The notes under the pieces were generated by a model, which had not been told where the DNA came from, did not search any database, and saw nothing but the letters and a program-made list of their open reading frames with translations. Positions 42,401 through 54,400 of a stretch of DNA of 64,000 bases are shown here, in pieces. The stretch covers positions 124,071,191-124,135,190 of the forward strand of contig CM036618.1 in assembly GCA_020746105.1 (NCBI GenBank). The letters run 5' to 3'. This DNA comes from Trogon surrucura (taxonomy: Eukaryota > Chordata > Aves > Trogoniformes > Trogonidae). The position numbers and the translations under genes were made by a program. Within the stretch, counting starts at the first letter, position 1, and each line of letters starts with the position of its first letter.

Positions 42401-45400
42401 CCCTTTAAATTGACACAGGTGGGCGGAAAAGGAACTTAATATGATGAAACTTTTCTTTGATAATTTGGTACACTACATTCAGGCAGTCAGGGAAGGACGA
42501 CATAAACATGCACTGTAAGTACACAACTGGCTTTGAGTGATAATCTATGTTTTGAAATATTTCTTTGATATGTCAATTGTGTTCTTATAAGTAAATAATT
42601 TCTGTAGGGATATTACATGCTTATGAAGACAGAAGGTCTGTAAAAACAGAAACATTTAAAATAACTTTTTCCTTAGAAAAAACAGTGCAACAACTCTTCT
42701 ATAATTTTTATTAGACATTAAGTTGGTGTTTGTTTACAAATAGAACAAAGATTTTATTATTTCGAGTAAATTTAGGGTGATTTTATATCATAAAGCTATT
42801 CAAATGTTTCAGTTTTAAAATCTCTTATCATTAACCGTTGCAGTAGTCTTTTTCTGTCTTAAAACATTCATCTGCACTTTCCAATCTGTATTATTAAAAC
42901 TAGGTGTATATGCATAACCAATACTATTTCTAGCCTCCCAGTCCTGAAAGAATAGACTATTCATGTTTTGACATATATCAAAGTTTGTAATATGGGCATC
43001 CACAGGTGGAAAGTGTTTCTATTTATGGGTCAAATTTTTGCTTCATAATATGCCTTTATATTGGACATGGCTCTAGCAAGAAATTACTTCAAAACCTGTT
43101 GGAAAGGGGGATGAATTGCTTTAAATTTATTGTTCTGCTACTTTGGCCATTCAGCTTCTACCTTAAAAATAGACATAAAGTTAATATTTTTGCATAAGTT
43201 AGGAAAATGTTTTTATAAAGAGTACGTATAAGCTGGGATCAGGAATCTAGAGTAGAAATGTCATCTTTTTACAAGTTAGGGAAAAAATTAAGGTCAAATC
43301 CTGCAAGGTGCTAATGACAAAATGATGCACTTGAATTGAACTGTGTGCAAAAAAAAACAACACTCCCGCCTGCCCAGAAAAAAGCAACAGAAGTAGTACC
43401 TTACCCGGTAACGAGTAGTGTTTGTCATTCTCCTTGTCTGGTGGGGTTCTGTAAGTGTACAGCTGGACTGTAGGCTCTACACTGAACTAGAAGTTCAGAT
43501 GGGAACTTGGAAGAAAAAATTATTTACACTTTTAAGAGGCACCTACATGAATGGGGAAAATGTTATGACAATAAACAATGAAATAAACTTCTGTTTTTAT
43601 ACAAACTTAAATTTAGATACAGCCACAGTGCAGAAGTTCAGGTTCGTCTCCAATTCCTGACGTGTGTGTTTTCAACTCTAGGATCACCAGATCATTTCAG
43701 TAAGTATTTGAGGTTGCCTTATCAGAAAAGCACCTTGTAGTGAGGCTCACATAGTTCTTGATAATCAATATTAGCTTAAATAAATATGAGATTTTAAACA
43801 GATTCAGTTTTCAATAATCTGATGCTTTTTCAAAAGAAGGAAGATATTTTGATGAAAGCACAGAACTGACACTGGATATTAGATTCTGTTGCAGTTCTTT
43901 GAGAACAAATTTTTATGTTCTCTGTGCTTCAGTTTTTCTAAATAGTAGGATTGGACTAGTTACCAAAATGAGGATAACATATTCTGTATTGGTGGGGTTT
44001 CCTTCACACCCCTAATGTTCCCAGAGATCTTTTACTGGAGTACAGTGATACCTGGTTGTGATACCAGAAAAAAGTAATTCTTTATATTTTAATACTGTCA
44101 GAAATTGGTTTATGCTCACTGTGGTGTGTTTTGCGAAAGTGGCATTCTGTGTGATAGTTGATGTGTACAGACACTGAAATCTTTCCACTCTAAAAGATTG
44201 AAAATAGAATTCTGTCTTTTCATGTGGCTGATAGAATTCAAAGTTGAACATTGTTCTCTGTGTTTTTAGGAACCTTTGATGGCTTTGGCTTCCATAAATT
44301 ATTTTGGCTGCTCCCTTCATAAGCCCTTGTAAACTAAGAGCCTTCAGTGTTGTCTCAGCATCAACCCTGTGCAGACTTTCAGTTGATTTTATTGAGGTCA
44401 TTTATTAAAACGAGTGAAGGGAGACGTCATTTGGGTAGTCTCATTATAATTAGTCAGGGTTGGTGTATAATGCATGGCTTGTCCCTCTGGTCATTAGAGG
44501 AAGGAATGAGAATATCTGTAGCCAAGAGGAAAAAAAAAAATCTTCTGACACTGTACTTGCTTCTTTTAAAAGAAATTTGTTGGGATCACACAAGTGTTTA
44601 TATGCCAACTAAGAAAATAAACCTCCAGTGTTCTTGAGAGGAGTAGCAGTGAGATGGTTGGAGATAACTGTTTTCAGCCACAGTTTCAATACCCGGCTCA
44701 AAGCTGCGCTCTGGGTTGTGCCCGGTAATTACTTAAGAACTGAGAAACAACCCGCTGTTCGGTCCGAGACCTCAGGTCAGCCCATGCTACTCACTGGTTT
44801 AGTAACAACTGATGGCACTAATAACCCAAAACTGTAGCTTGCTGCCAGCTTTAAAAGGGGAAAAGTGTATAATTTCTAATTGGTAGGTCGTGTGGTTTTT
44901 ATTTTGTTCTTTCCAAAAACTTCTTGATGTTCTAAAGGAATAGTTAAAAATACTTCCCTAATTTTAGGGTTGAGTTTAGAACAAGTGGACATACTGTGGC
45001 ACTGCTTAGTGGAAGATTCTGAATGTTACGATGATGCACTACACTGGTTTTTAAATCAAGTACGGAGTAAGGATCAGCACGCCATGGGTATGGAGACTTA
45101 CAAACATCTTTTTTTGGAAAAGGTGGGTGGAGAGTTAATTTCAACCTTATTAATTCTAATAAAAGGGTTCCTTTCCGTATCAACACTATTAAACGTATTT
45201 AAAACTGGTTTTATGAAAAGTATGTCTTCAGTAGTTGGGGAGGGCCCCACTTGTCAGGCAGTGATTTTCTTCTACTTGGAGGAAAATGAGAAAAGAATTG
45301 GTGTAGGTTCTTCTCACACAAGTATTTGGATGAGTGTTTCTTTGTGAATAACCTGTGTGTTGCATCTGAAGCTGTGCAGCAGGTCGATTCAATGTGGGGG

Positions 45401-48400
45401 GGTGGGAAAAGCTCTATCTGAAACTATACTTTCCTTTATGCAATATAGTTTTCCTGACTAAGAAAAAATGACTTTTCTGTTGGAGAGGGTTGTATAAATC
45501 CCAACAATATATCCACTGAGAACACAAACATGCAGTGGTAGAGTCCCATGCATTTCAACAGATGACATGACAAAATGGATAGTCTGTGCAGTAATTAATG
45601 TAGTCTAGTTCTTTTTCAGGGCTACGCAGTTTTTTGTCTGGTTTTGTAAGCGTGTGAGTTTTTTTGAATGGACGTGCCATGTATGCTAACAGATTGCCCT
45701 GCTGTTGATAAGTTAAGCAGCTAATGTTAGAATAATATTTTTTGTTCCCTTTGTGCTCTTACAGTCCAATTCAGCGATACAGAAAAGAGGATTTCTTTTT
45801 AAGCCAATAATAGTTGCTTTTTTGTGTCGTGTGTAGAATTCAGAGAGTGTGATCTTTTGTAAGAATGAATTTTAATGAACTCATTTAAATACGATTGGTA
45901 GTAACAATGACATTTTTCTGTGCTAATGAAATAAATACCCTGTAATTGCTATCTGTTCCATCAAGGAATTTTTTTTTCTGTGCTAAAGTGCATTCTTTTT
46001 TTGTTTAGATGCCGCAACTAAAACCTGAAACAATAAGTATGACTGGCCTAAACCTCTTCCAGCATTTGTGTAATTTGGCTCGATTGGCTACTAGTGCATA
46101 TGACGGTGGCTCAAACTCGGAGGTAAGCTTAGAGTCTGCGCTCATGTTGTTCTCTGCAACGTCTCTTGAGAACTCCTTGGTGTTTGTAACATTTACAAAA
46201 AAGAAGATACAAATGACTTTCTGTTAGGCATATTGAACTCCGACTGGAAATGGGTTGTAAAACGTGTCTCGGTTTATGCGTGATGTGCTTTAGAAGTTTT
46301 TCTTCTGTGTTTGTTTTATACAGAGCAACTGTCTTAGAAATAAGATGTTCTTGCAATGAATACCATAACAGTTGTAGTTTTAAGACTTTACCTAAAAGTT
46401 TTCCTATTTGTCAGAAATGAACATTCACACTTTTTAATATTAGCCCATTTTCCTCATACTTCAAAATACGAAAATACTTGTGTGAAAGTTAGAATTTTAT
46501 ATTAATTGATGTATGTAGTGCTGAGAGCCCAAGCAGGGAAAAACGGAGATATTGTCAGTAATTGTGTCAAGAGGCAAATTAAATGTCTCATGTCAGAAAA
46601 ACATCGCTTCTAGTAAAATAATGAGGCAATGTTTTGTTTCTGTGTTGATTTTCCTTCTGTCAAAACAGTTGTGTGGCATGGACCAGTTCTGGGGTATTGC
46701 TTTAAGAGCGCAGTCTGGTGACGTCAGTCGAGCAGCTATCCAGTACATCAACTCTTATTACATCAATGGTAGGAATTTTCATTTTCCTTTTCTTTTTTAA
46801 AATCATATAAAGAATATCTAGCATTATCCTCTTTTTATTCTTCATATTAAAATGCACAGTCTCAAAGTTGTGCTTACATGATTTACTTCGACTGATGTTG
46901 CAGGGAAAACGGGTCTTGAAAAAGAGCAGGAGTTCATTAGCAAGTGCATGGAGAGTCTGATGATTGCTTCTAGTAACCTTGAGCAAGACTCTCATTCAAG
47001 TCTGACCATTATTGAAAGAGGACTCTTGATGCTGAAAACACACCTCGAGGCTTTTCGGAGAAGGTAAATAGCTCCATTGATGTATTTGGACTCAGAATTT
47101 ATTTCTATTCCTTTATGAGTTGTTATTTAATTTAAGGAATAGTTTCTTTGGGTTTTCTTTGTGTAAGGTAAGGGCAGTAGTGAGTAATTTTTGAAAAGTG
47201 TTATAGAAAATTTGAATAGTTACAGGTTGGCCTTTGTCCTTGTATAAAGACTTATGGATGTCCCCAACCAAAGAAACTTTTTTCTAGTTGTTTGGGTTTT
47301 TTTTAAAATTTAGTGCGAATATCAATAACTTTCTCTTACCATGAAGAAACTGTGAATCAAAGTGCAAGTTTTATCTTTCCTGTCACTGGTTGTTGAACAT
47401 GTGTGTTAAATAGGTTTTGACAAAAAATACTTTTTCAATGCTTTTACCTACTTCTTAAGGTTTGCGTATCATCTGAGGCAGTGGCAGATTGAAGGCACTG
47501 GTATCAGCAGTCACCTGAAAGCCCTCAGTGACAAACAGTCCCTGCCACTAAGAATTGTATGTCAACCAGCTGGACTTCCTGACAAGGTAACTTTAAAGCC
47601 CTTTGAAGAGTACATTGTTAAATTGCAGTGAAACCCACTGTGCACTTGGAAAAAATAATGCCCGTGCTTTATTTCAGATGACTATAGAAATGTATCCGAG
47701 TGATCAGGTGGCTGATCTACGGGCAGAAGTCACCCACTGGTACGAAAATTTGCAGAAGGAGCAGATAAATCAACAGGCACAGCTCCAGGAGTTTGGCCAA
47801 AGCAGCCGTAAAGGGGATTTCCCTGGTAAGCTGTAGTACTCAGAACTGTGGGGTTTGCCCTTATAAGACTCCATCCTTTTAGAACTTAGATTATGTATTT
47901 TTCATGCCCAGATATGATAAATAAGCAAGCATTATGATTTACTGTATTCTAGCTGTAGTTATAGTTAGTGTCACTCTGACGTTTAATCAATAGGGTTATT
48001 TCTCCTTACGTTGTCCCCTGGCATAGCATAATTTACTACAAAATGTGGAAATAATTTTCCAGTCTGTATTCTGAACACTTCGCTACAAGGTTGGATTGAA
48101 GTATTATTGGAAAAGTTATTTCTGAATACATGCAAGTGTTGAGGGTTAGGGCAGGGCCAGCCAGTTTAACATAATAACCAGTTTTCTTAAGGAAATCACA
48201 TTAAGTTTTGCTTCATTTTAATTGCTACTGAATGGCATACTATTAAAAATAAGCCTTAGCACTTTCATTAGAAAATGGAACTCTGATTTCAAAAGTTTAT
48301 GGCACTATGCTTTTATCCTAGGTGGCCTCATGGGACCTGTGAGAATGATTTCATCTGGGCATGAGCTGACAACCGATTATGATGAAAAAACCCTTCATGA

Positions 48401-51400
48401 ATTGGGTTTTAAGGATATGCAGGTATTACCAATGTATAGATGGCAGTCCCTGAAAAAGATCCGTTGATACGTTGCTTCAGTCTTGTGCAGCTGCTGTATG
48501 CAGTGCTGGTGGAGCCTATAATTTTCTTTGGGAGCATCCTATGGAGTAGTCTATTCATAAGTTTGCTGAAGTCAACAGTATGAAAATTCTGGTTTGATTT
48601 ATGTAAGTGTGAATGACATCGTGACTGTTTTAGGGAGGCGGGACTGAAACAAAACTTACCAGCAGATCGTCACATCCGTTCTTTCTAGTAGAGGAAAACT
48701 AGCCTCATTGTACGCCGTCAGGGATCTGCTAACATCTTTCTGAAAGGATTGATACACTTACATGGGCTGGTGCTTCAGCAGTTGGTCTGTCTCAGCTCTT
48801 TGAGTTTGCGAATCAGATGATCTGTTGGATTATGTCTCCAATTGCTCCTTAATTCTTTTTATTAAATGAATTGGGTTCATTCAAAAGCAAAAATAGTTTT
48901 AAAAATATTTCTTGCTTATTAACTTAGGTCATTTTACACATCATGTTGAAAATGTTCTGCGGTTTGTCACGTGCTTTTTGAAATTGTTTCTCTCCTTGTC
49001 ATTTCTAGATGGTGTTTGTATCCCTGGGCGCACCAAGGAGAGAACGTAAAGGCGAAGGTGTTCAGCTGCCAGCATCTTGTCTCCCTCCGCCTCAGAAGGA
49101 CAACATTCCAATGCTTTTACTCCTGCAAGAACCTCATCTTACCACCCTTTTTGATTTGTTAGAGATGCTTGCCTCTTTTAAGCCTCCTTCTGGAGAAGTG
49201 GTCATGGAAGACAGTGAGGTAATTTAGAGTAATTTCATTAGAGTAGCTAAATTTAAGTCTTATTTAATTGAATCTGTGTTTCCCATCTAGCATACTTCTT
49301 GTGTACTCTGTGCAATTGCTAAATATGATTATTGTCTGTATATTAGCATTTGACGAATGTCATAATCATTATTGTGATTTTTCTGATCTCAACAATATGA
49401 TTCCAATATATTTTAAATGTTCTAAATACTGTAACAGCTATAAAAAAGCAATTTTTAAGAAAGAGTATAGATGTGATGGCTAATAATGGGAGTTGGCTTG
49501 AAGAAAGATTTGTGAAGGTTTTATGACAAAAACACAAGCTTTATTTTATGGCATCATTAGCTTGTGGGAGATGAAAAAACACTAGTATATTCAAACCAGC
49601 AGTTTATTTTGATGAATGAGGTGGGTGCCTTGGTGACAGATGATACAGAGAAGGCAGAGTTACTGAATGCCTTCTTTGCCTCTGTCTACTCTGCCGGAGG
49701 CTGTCCTGAGGAGCCCCGTTCCCCTGAGGCCCCACAGGAAGTCAGGGCAGTGGAGGAGTTTGCTTTAGTCGATGAGGACTGGGTTAGGGACCAATTAAGC
49801 AATCTGGACATCCATAAATCCATGGGTCCAGACGGGATGCATCCACGGGTGCTGAGGGAGCTGGCTGATGTCATTGCTAGACCACTCTCCATCATCTTTG
49901 CCAAGTCTTGGGAGACGGGAGAGGTGCCTGAGGACTGGAGGGAAGCAAATGTCACTCCAGTCTTCAAAAAGGGCAAGAAGGAGGACCCGGGTAACTATAG
50001 ACCGGTCAGCCTCACCACCATCCCTGGGAAAGTGATGGAACGACTTATCCTTGGTGCCATCTCAAGGCATATCAGGGATAAGAGGGTCATTAGAGACAGT
50101 CAACATGGCTTCACCAAAGGGAAGTCGTGCTTGACTAACCTCATAGCCTTTTATGAGGATATAACAAGGTGGATAGATGATGGCAGAGCGGTGGATGTGG
50201 TCTACCTTGACTTCAGTAAAGCATTTGACACAGTCTCCCACAGCATCCTTGCTGCTAAACTGCAGAAGTGTGGTCTAGACTCTCGGGTAGTGAGGTGGAC
50301 TGTGAACTGGCTAAGGGGAAGAAGACAAAGAGTTGTGGTCAATGGGGCGGAGTCTGGTTGGAGGCCTGTATCCAGTGGAGTGCCTCAAGGGTCGGTACTG
50401 GGACCAGTATTATTCAATATATTCATCGATGACTTGGATGAGGGACTAGAGAGTACTATCAGCAAGTTTGCTGATGACACCAAGCTGGGAGGAGTGGCTG
50501 ACACACCAGAAGGCTGTGCTGCCATCCAGCGAGACCTGGACAGGCTGGAGGGTTGGGCGGGGAAAAATTTAATGAAATACAACAAGGGTAAATGTAGGGT
50601 CTTGCATCTGGGTAGGAACAACCCCAGGTTCCAGTATAAGTTGGGGAATGACTTATTAGAGAGTAGTGTAGGGGAAAGGGACCTGGGAGTCTTGGTGGAC
50701 AGCAGGATGACCATGAGCCAACAGTGTGCCCTTGTGGCCAGGAAGGCCAATGGCATCCTGGGGTGTATTAGAAGGGGGGTGGTTAGTAGGTCGAGAGAGG
50801 TTCTCCTTCCCCTCTACTCTGCCCTGGTGAGACCCCATCTGGAATACTGTGTCCAGTTCTGGGCCCCTCAGTTCAAGAAAGACAGGGAACTGCTGGAGAG
50901 AGTCCAGCACAGGGCAACTAGGATGATTAAGGGAGTGGAGCATCTCCCTTATGAGAAAAGACTGAAGGAGCTGGGGCTCTTTAGTTTGGAGAAGAGGAGG
51001 CTGAGGGGTGACCTCATTAATGTTTACAAATATATCAAGGGTGAGTGTCACGAGGATGGAGCCAGGCTCTTCTCGGTGACAACCACTGATAGGACAAGGG
51101 GTAATGGGCTGAAACTGGAACATAAGAGGTTCCACTTAAACTCGAGAAGAAACTTCTTCTCAGTGAGGGTGACGGAGCCCTGGAACAGGCTGCCCAGAGA
51201 GGCTGTGGAGTCTCCTTCTCTGGAGACATTCAAGACCTGCCTGGACACGTTGCTGTGTGGCATAGTCTAGGCATTCCTGCTCTGGCAGGGGGATTGGACT
51301 TGATGATCTTTCGAGGTCCCTTCCAATCCCTAACATTCTATGATTCTATGATTCTGTTTACACTCAAATATTTCAAAATATGTCATATGCTGTTAAGATA

Positions 51401-54400
51401 CTGTAACTTAGTTTTTTGTGGGTTCAGTGAGACTTTAACTATCATATATTTATGGATTTACATTAGATAAAAAGCAGATTCTCAATTAAAAACAAATATG
51501 TTTTTAGACTTTGTAATACTGTTTTCACAATGAAGTTTGCAATAAAAATGGTGGTTCTGTGATTTGTCAGAGTGCAAGGTGTGAAGAACTCCATCTCCAT
51601 GCAGAAAACTTATCCAGACGTGTCTGGGAACTGTTGATGCTTCTGCCAACGTGCCCTAATATGTTGCAGGCATTCCAGAATATTTCAGATGAGCAGGTGA
51701 AAAAAGAATGCTTGTTTTCCGTGTTTGTTTTATGTGCGTGTTTTAGTGTCTAGTGTTTTAGTTGTATTTTCCCAAAGTAGGAGTGTTAAATAGTAAGTAT
51801 GTTAAGTACGCTGAGACACAAGTAAATGTAATAAACCTAATAATTCTTATGAAATGAAACTAAACAAAGATGTCAACTTAGTTCCTCATGTTTCTTTTTA
51901 TGATTTCTTTTAAAAAAAATGATATAATAAATGAAAAGAATAGTTAATACTTAATTGTCACAGGCTTGAATTGGAACAGTGGTTTCTTCTCTCTGGAGCC
52001 TTGCTTTGAGATTGTGACTGGTGTGATAGTAATTGTTTTGTACTTACTTCTGTACGTTCAAAACATGGGTACTTACCTAGTTGTTTTCTTCCCCCATGGA
52101 TGAACATTTTTCCTCTTTTAAAGTTGTTGAAATTACGTATTAACAACAGTTCTTAAATTATACAGTTTTTTTATGAACACATGCATCAGCATTTTGGTGG
52201 AAGTTACTTACTTTAGTGTATAGCTTTTGGCTCATGCTACTTTAAAATTGTCTGCACCTTAGATTATAATAGTGTTGGAAGTTTGCTCAAGTTTCATTGC
52301 TGAATACACATTATTCAAATTGTTAATCACGTATACAAATATGCTTGAAATTGTCTAATTTCAAATAATAGCTGAAATTTTAAAAACAAATAATATTTCC
52401 ATGCCACTTCAAAAATCTTCTTCTTGCATTTTTTAGTTAGAACAGCGCTACATATAACTTTGTAATTGTTTTATGTCTTCTTTTACCTTTAAAGGGTAAT
52501 GATGGCTTTAGCTGGAAGGATCTTCTGCGAATAAAAAGTGCCCATAAGCTTTTGTACGCCCTGGAAATTATTGAAGCTTTGGGAAAGCCCAACAGAAGAA
52601 TAAGACGTGAATCTACGGTAATAGAGTTTCTGGCACAGAATACATGTTTTTCTCCCTGAACCAAAGTATATATTGAGTTATTTTGATTCTGTAACTGTTT
52701 TTACAATGAATTGTTCTTGTTTATCTTTAGGGAAGTTATAGCGATCTTTACCCAGACTCAGATGATTCAAGTGAAGATCAAATAGAAAATAGTAAAAACA
52801 CTTGGAGCTGCAAGGTCTGACTTTCCTACAGTATTCTGCGATACTTAATAAGTTTATCAAAAAAGATATAAAATGAAAAACCATATAAAACATCATCTTA
52901 GCGGGTTAGATCTCAAATTTAGGTATTTAAGTTTTCCTGTGTTTTGAGGCCTGTAAATTTGTCATAGTTGTGTACAACTACTTCTTTGGTTTTTCATAAA
53001 ATACACAGATAAAAAGTTTATTTTATTTTTATCTATAGAGCTTAGATTTGTATCTAACTGAACTTAATTGGTATCTAACTGAACTTAGGGATATTTCTCT
53101 ATGTGGTTTTTCTCACGTTGGTTCCATAATATACTTACAGTTTGTTGCTGCTGGAGGGCTTCAACAGTTACTAGAAATTTTCAATTCTGGAATCTTAGAA
53201 CCTAAAGAACAGGAATCATGGACTGTGGTAGGTGTTCATTCACCCTTTTCCCCCAGAATAACATAGTCATTTCTGAAGACTTTCATCACTTTCTGCCTTT
53301 GTTATAGTTTTGTGTAATAAGTGGAAAAACTTCTAATTGAAACCACCAGAGTCTACGCAGTAGCAGCTTTTTTCTTGAATATTTTACATTCCTGGAAGAA
53401 TTTATTTTCTTTTAAAAACAAATCTTCTTACTTCTGGGTTTTTCTACATTAGAACCACACTTTGTGTTTTTTCTGTGGTTTCTTGGTTTAATTTTTTTGT
53501 CTTGTTTTAAGAAATCCTAGTTTGTAGAATGTAAAATTGTAGATCATGGGAATGTCTTGGAGAAAAAAACCCCCATGGGTCCTATCTTTAACAATGATTG
53601 CAGCTGCATTGATAATAGTATCACATATCACACTTCTTAAAAACGTCAAGATCTGCCAAACAAGAAGGTGTTTCTTTTTTTTTTGTTCCCTTTTTCCTGT
53701 TTGTTTTAGGGAAGATTGATAGTTGGAAACTTCTATTATAGTCTGTTTTAAAAGCAGTGATCCATTCCTTATCTTTACCTCTGAAGAGGCCAAGAAATAC
53801 CATTTCCCCTTGTTAGCATTGAGAAGAAAAGTGGTAGCATTGTGGCCATGATGTTAATAAAGGCACTTTTCAATCCTGAACATTGTTACTAGTTCTTCTT
53901 ATGTAATGCCTTTTTCATTGTTATTCTATTATCAGTTTGAGCTAAATTCATATTGTAATGAAAACTTTTTTAGTAAGAAATACTAAGAAGGAGGCAGGTA
54001 TACCTTTTACTAAAAATTGAATAGTGTTTAGTTGATTTTGATGTATTTGTTTGAAAATTATTTCAATATTAGAAACAAATTGTCGCCCTATTCAGTACAT
54101 GAACACAAGTTTGTCTGTTTGCTTTTATTGTTCTGCCCAGAAAGTGTGCACAACACTGTGAAAATAGCAACAGATTCTGCACCTAAGTGCCTTAGTGGAG
54201 AGTCCTGAGTTGCACATGCGTAGGTACTAGATGGGTGGCCTCCTTCACGTGTGGCTGTGACATGGTGCTGTATTTTTGCTAATTTTTCTCTTAATAATGC
54301 ACCTTCTGCTGGTGGAGCTGAGCAGGTACTGTGTTTGGTTGTTGCCACACAGCTGAAGGCCATGAAAGTTGATCTCAAAAGTTACTAAATAAATCAGTGG

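Larger units (their letters stand above)
49600..51356 (+). mobile_element. CR1 non-LTR retrotransposon, 5'-truncated, sense to USP34
   Basis: Carries most of the CR1 ORF2 reverse-transcriptase region and the complete 3' end with the CR1-type terminal octamer repeat (ATTCTATG-like, 51335-51356). There is no poly-A tail and no obvious target duplication, both usual for CR1. The 5' UTR, ORF1 and endonuclease domain are missing, as in most CR1 copies, which are truncated during target-primed reverse transcription. GC content is clearly above the surrounding intron. The 3' end lies 214 bp upstream of exon 28. Confidence 0.96.

Noticed and set aside
44012..44401. 129-codon open frame on the minus strand in intron 19
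   Set aside because: No motif, no splice or promoter context; chance frame in intron.
50656..51135. 159-codon minus-strand frame within the CR1
   Set aside because: Shadow of the sense reverse-transcriptase frame.
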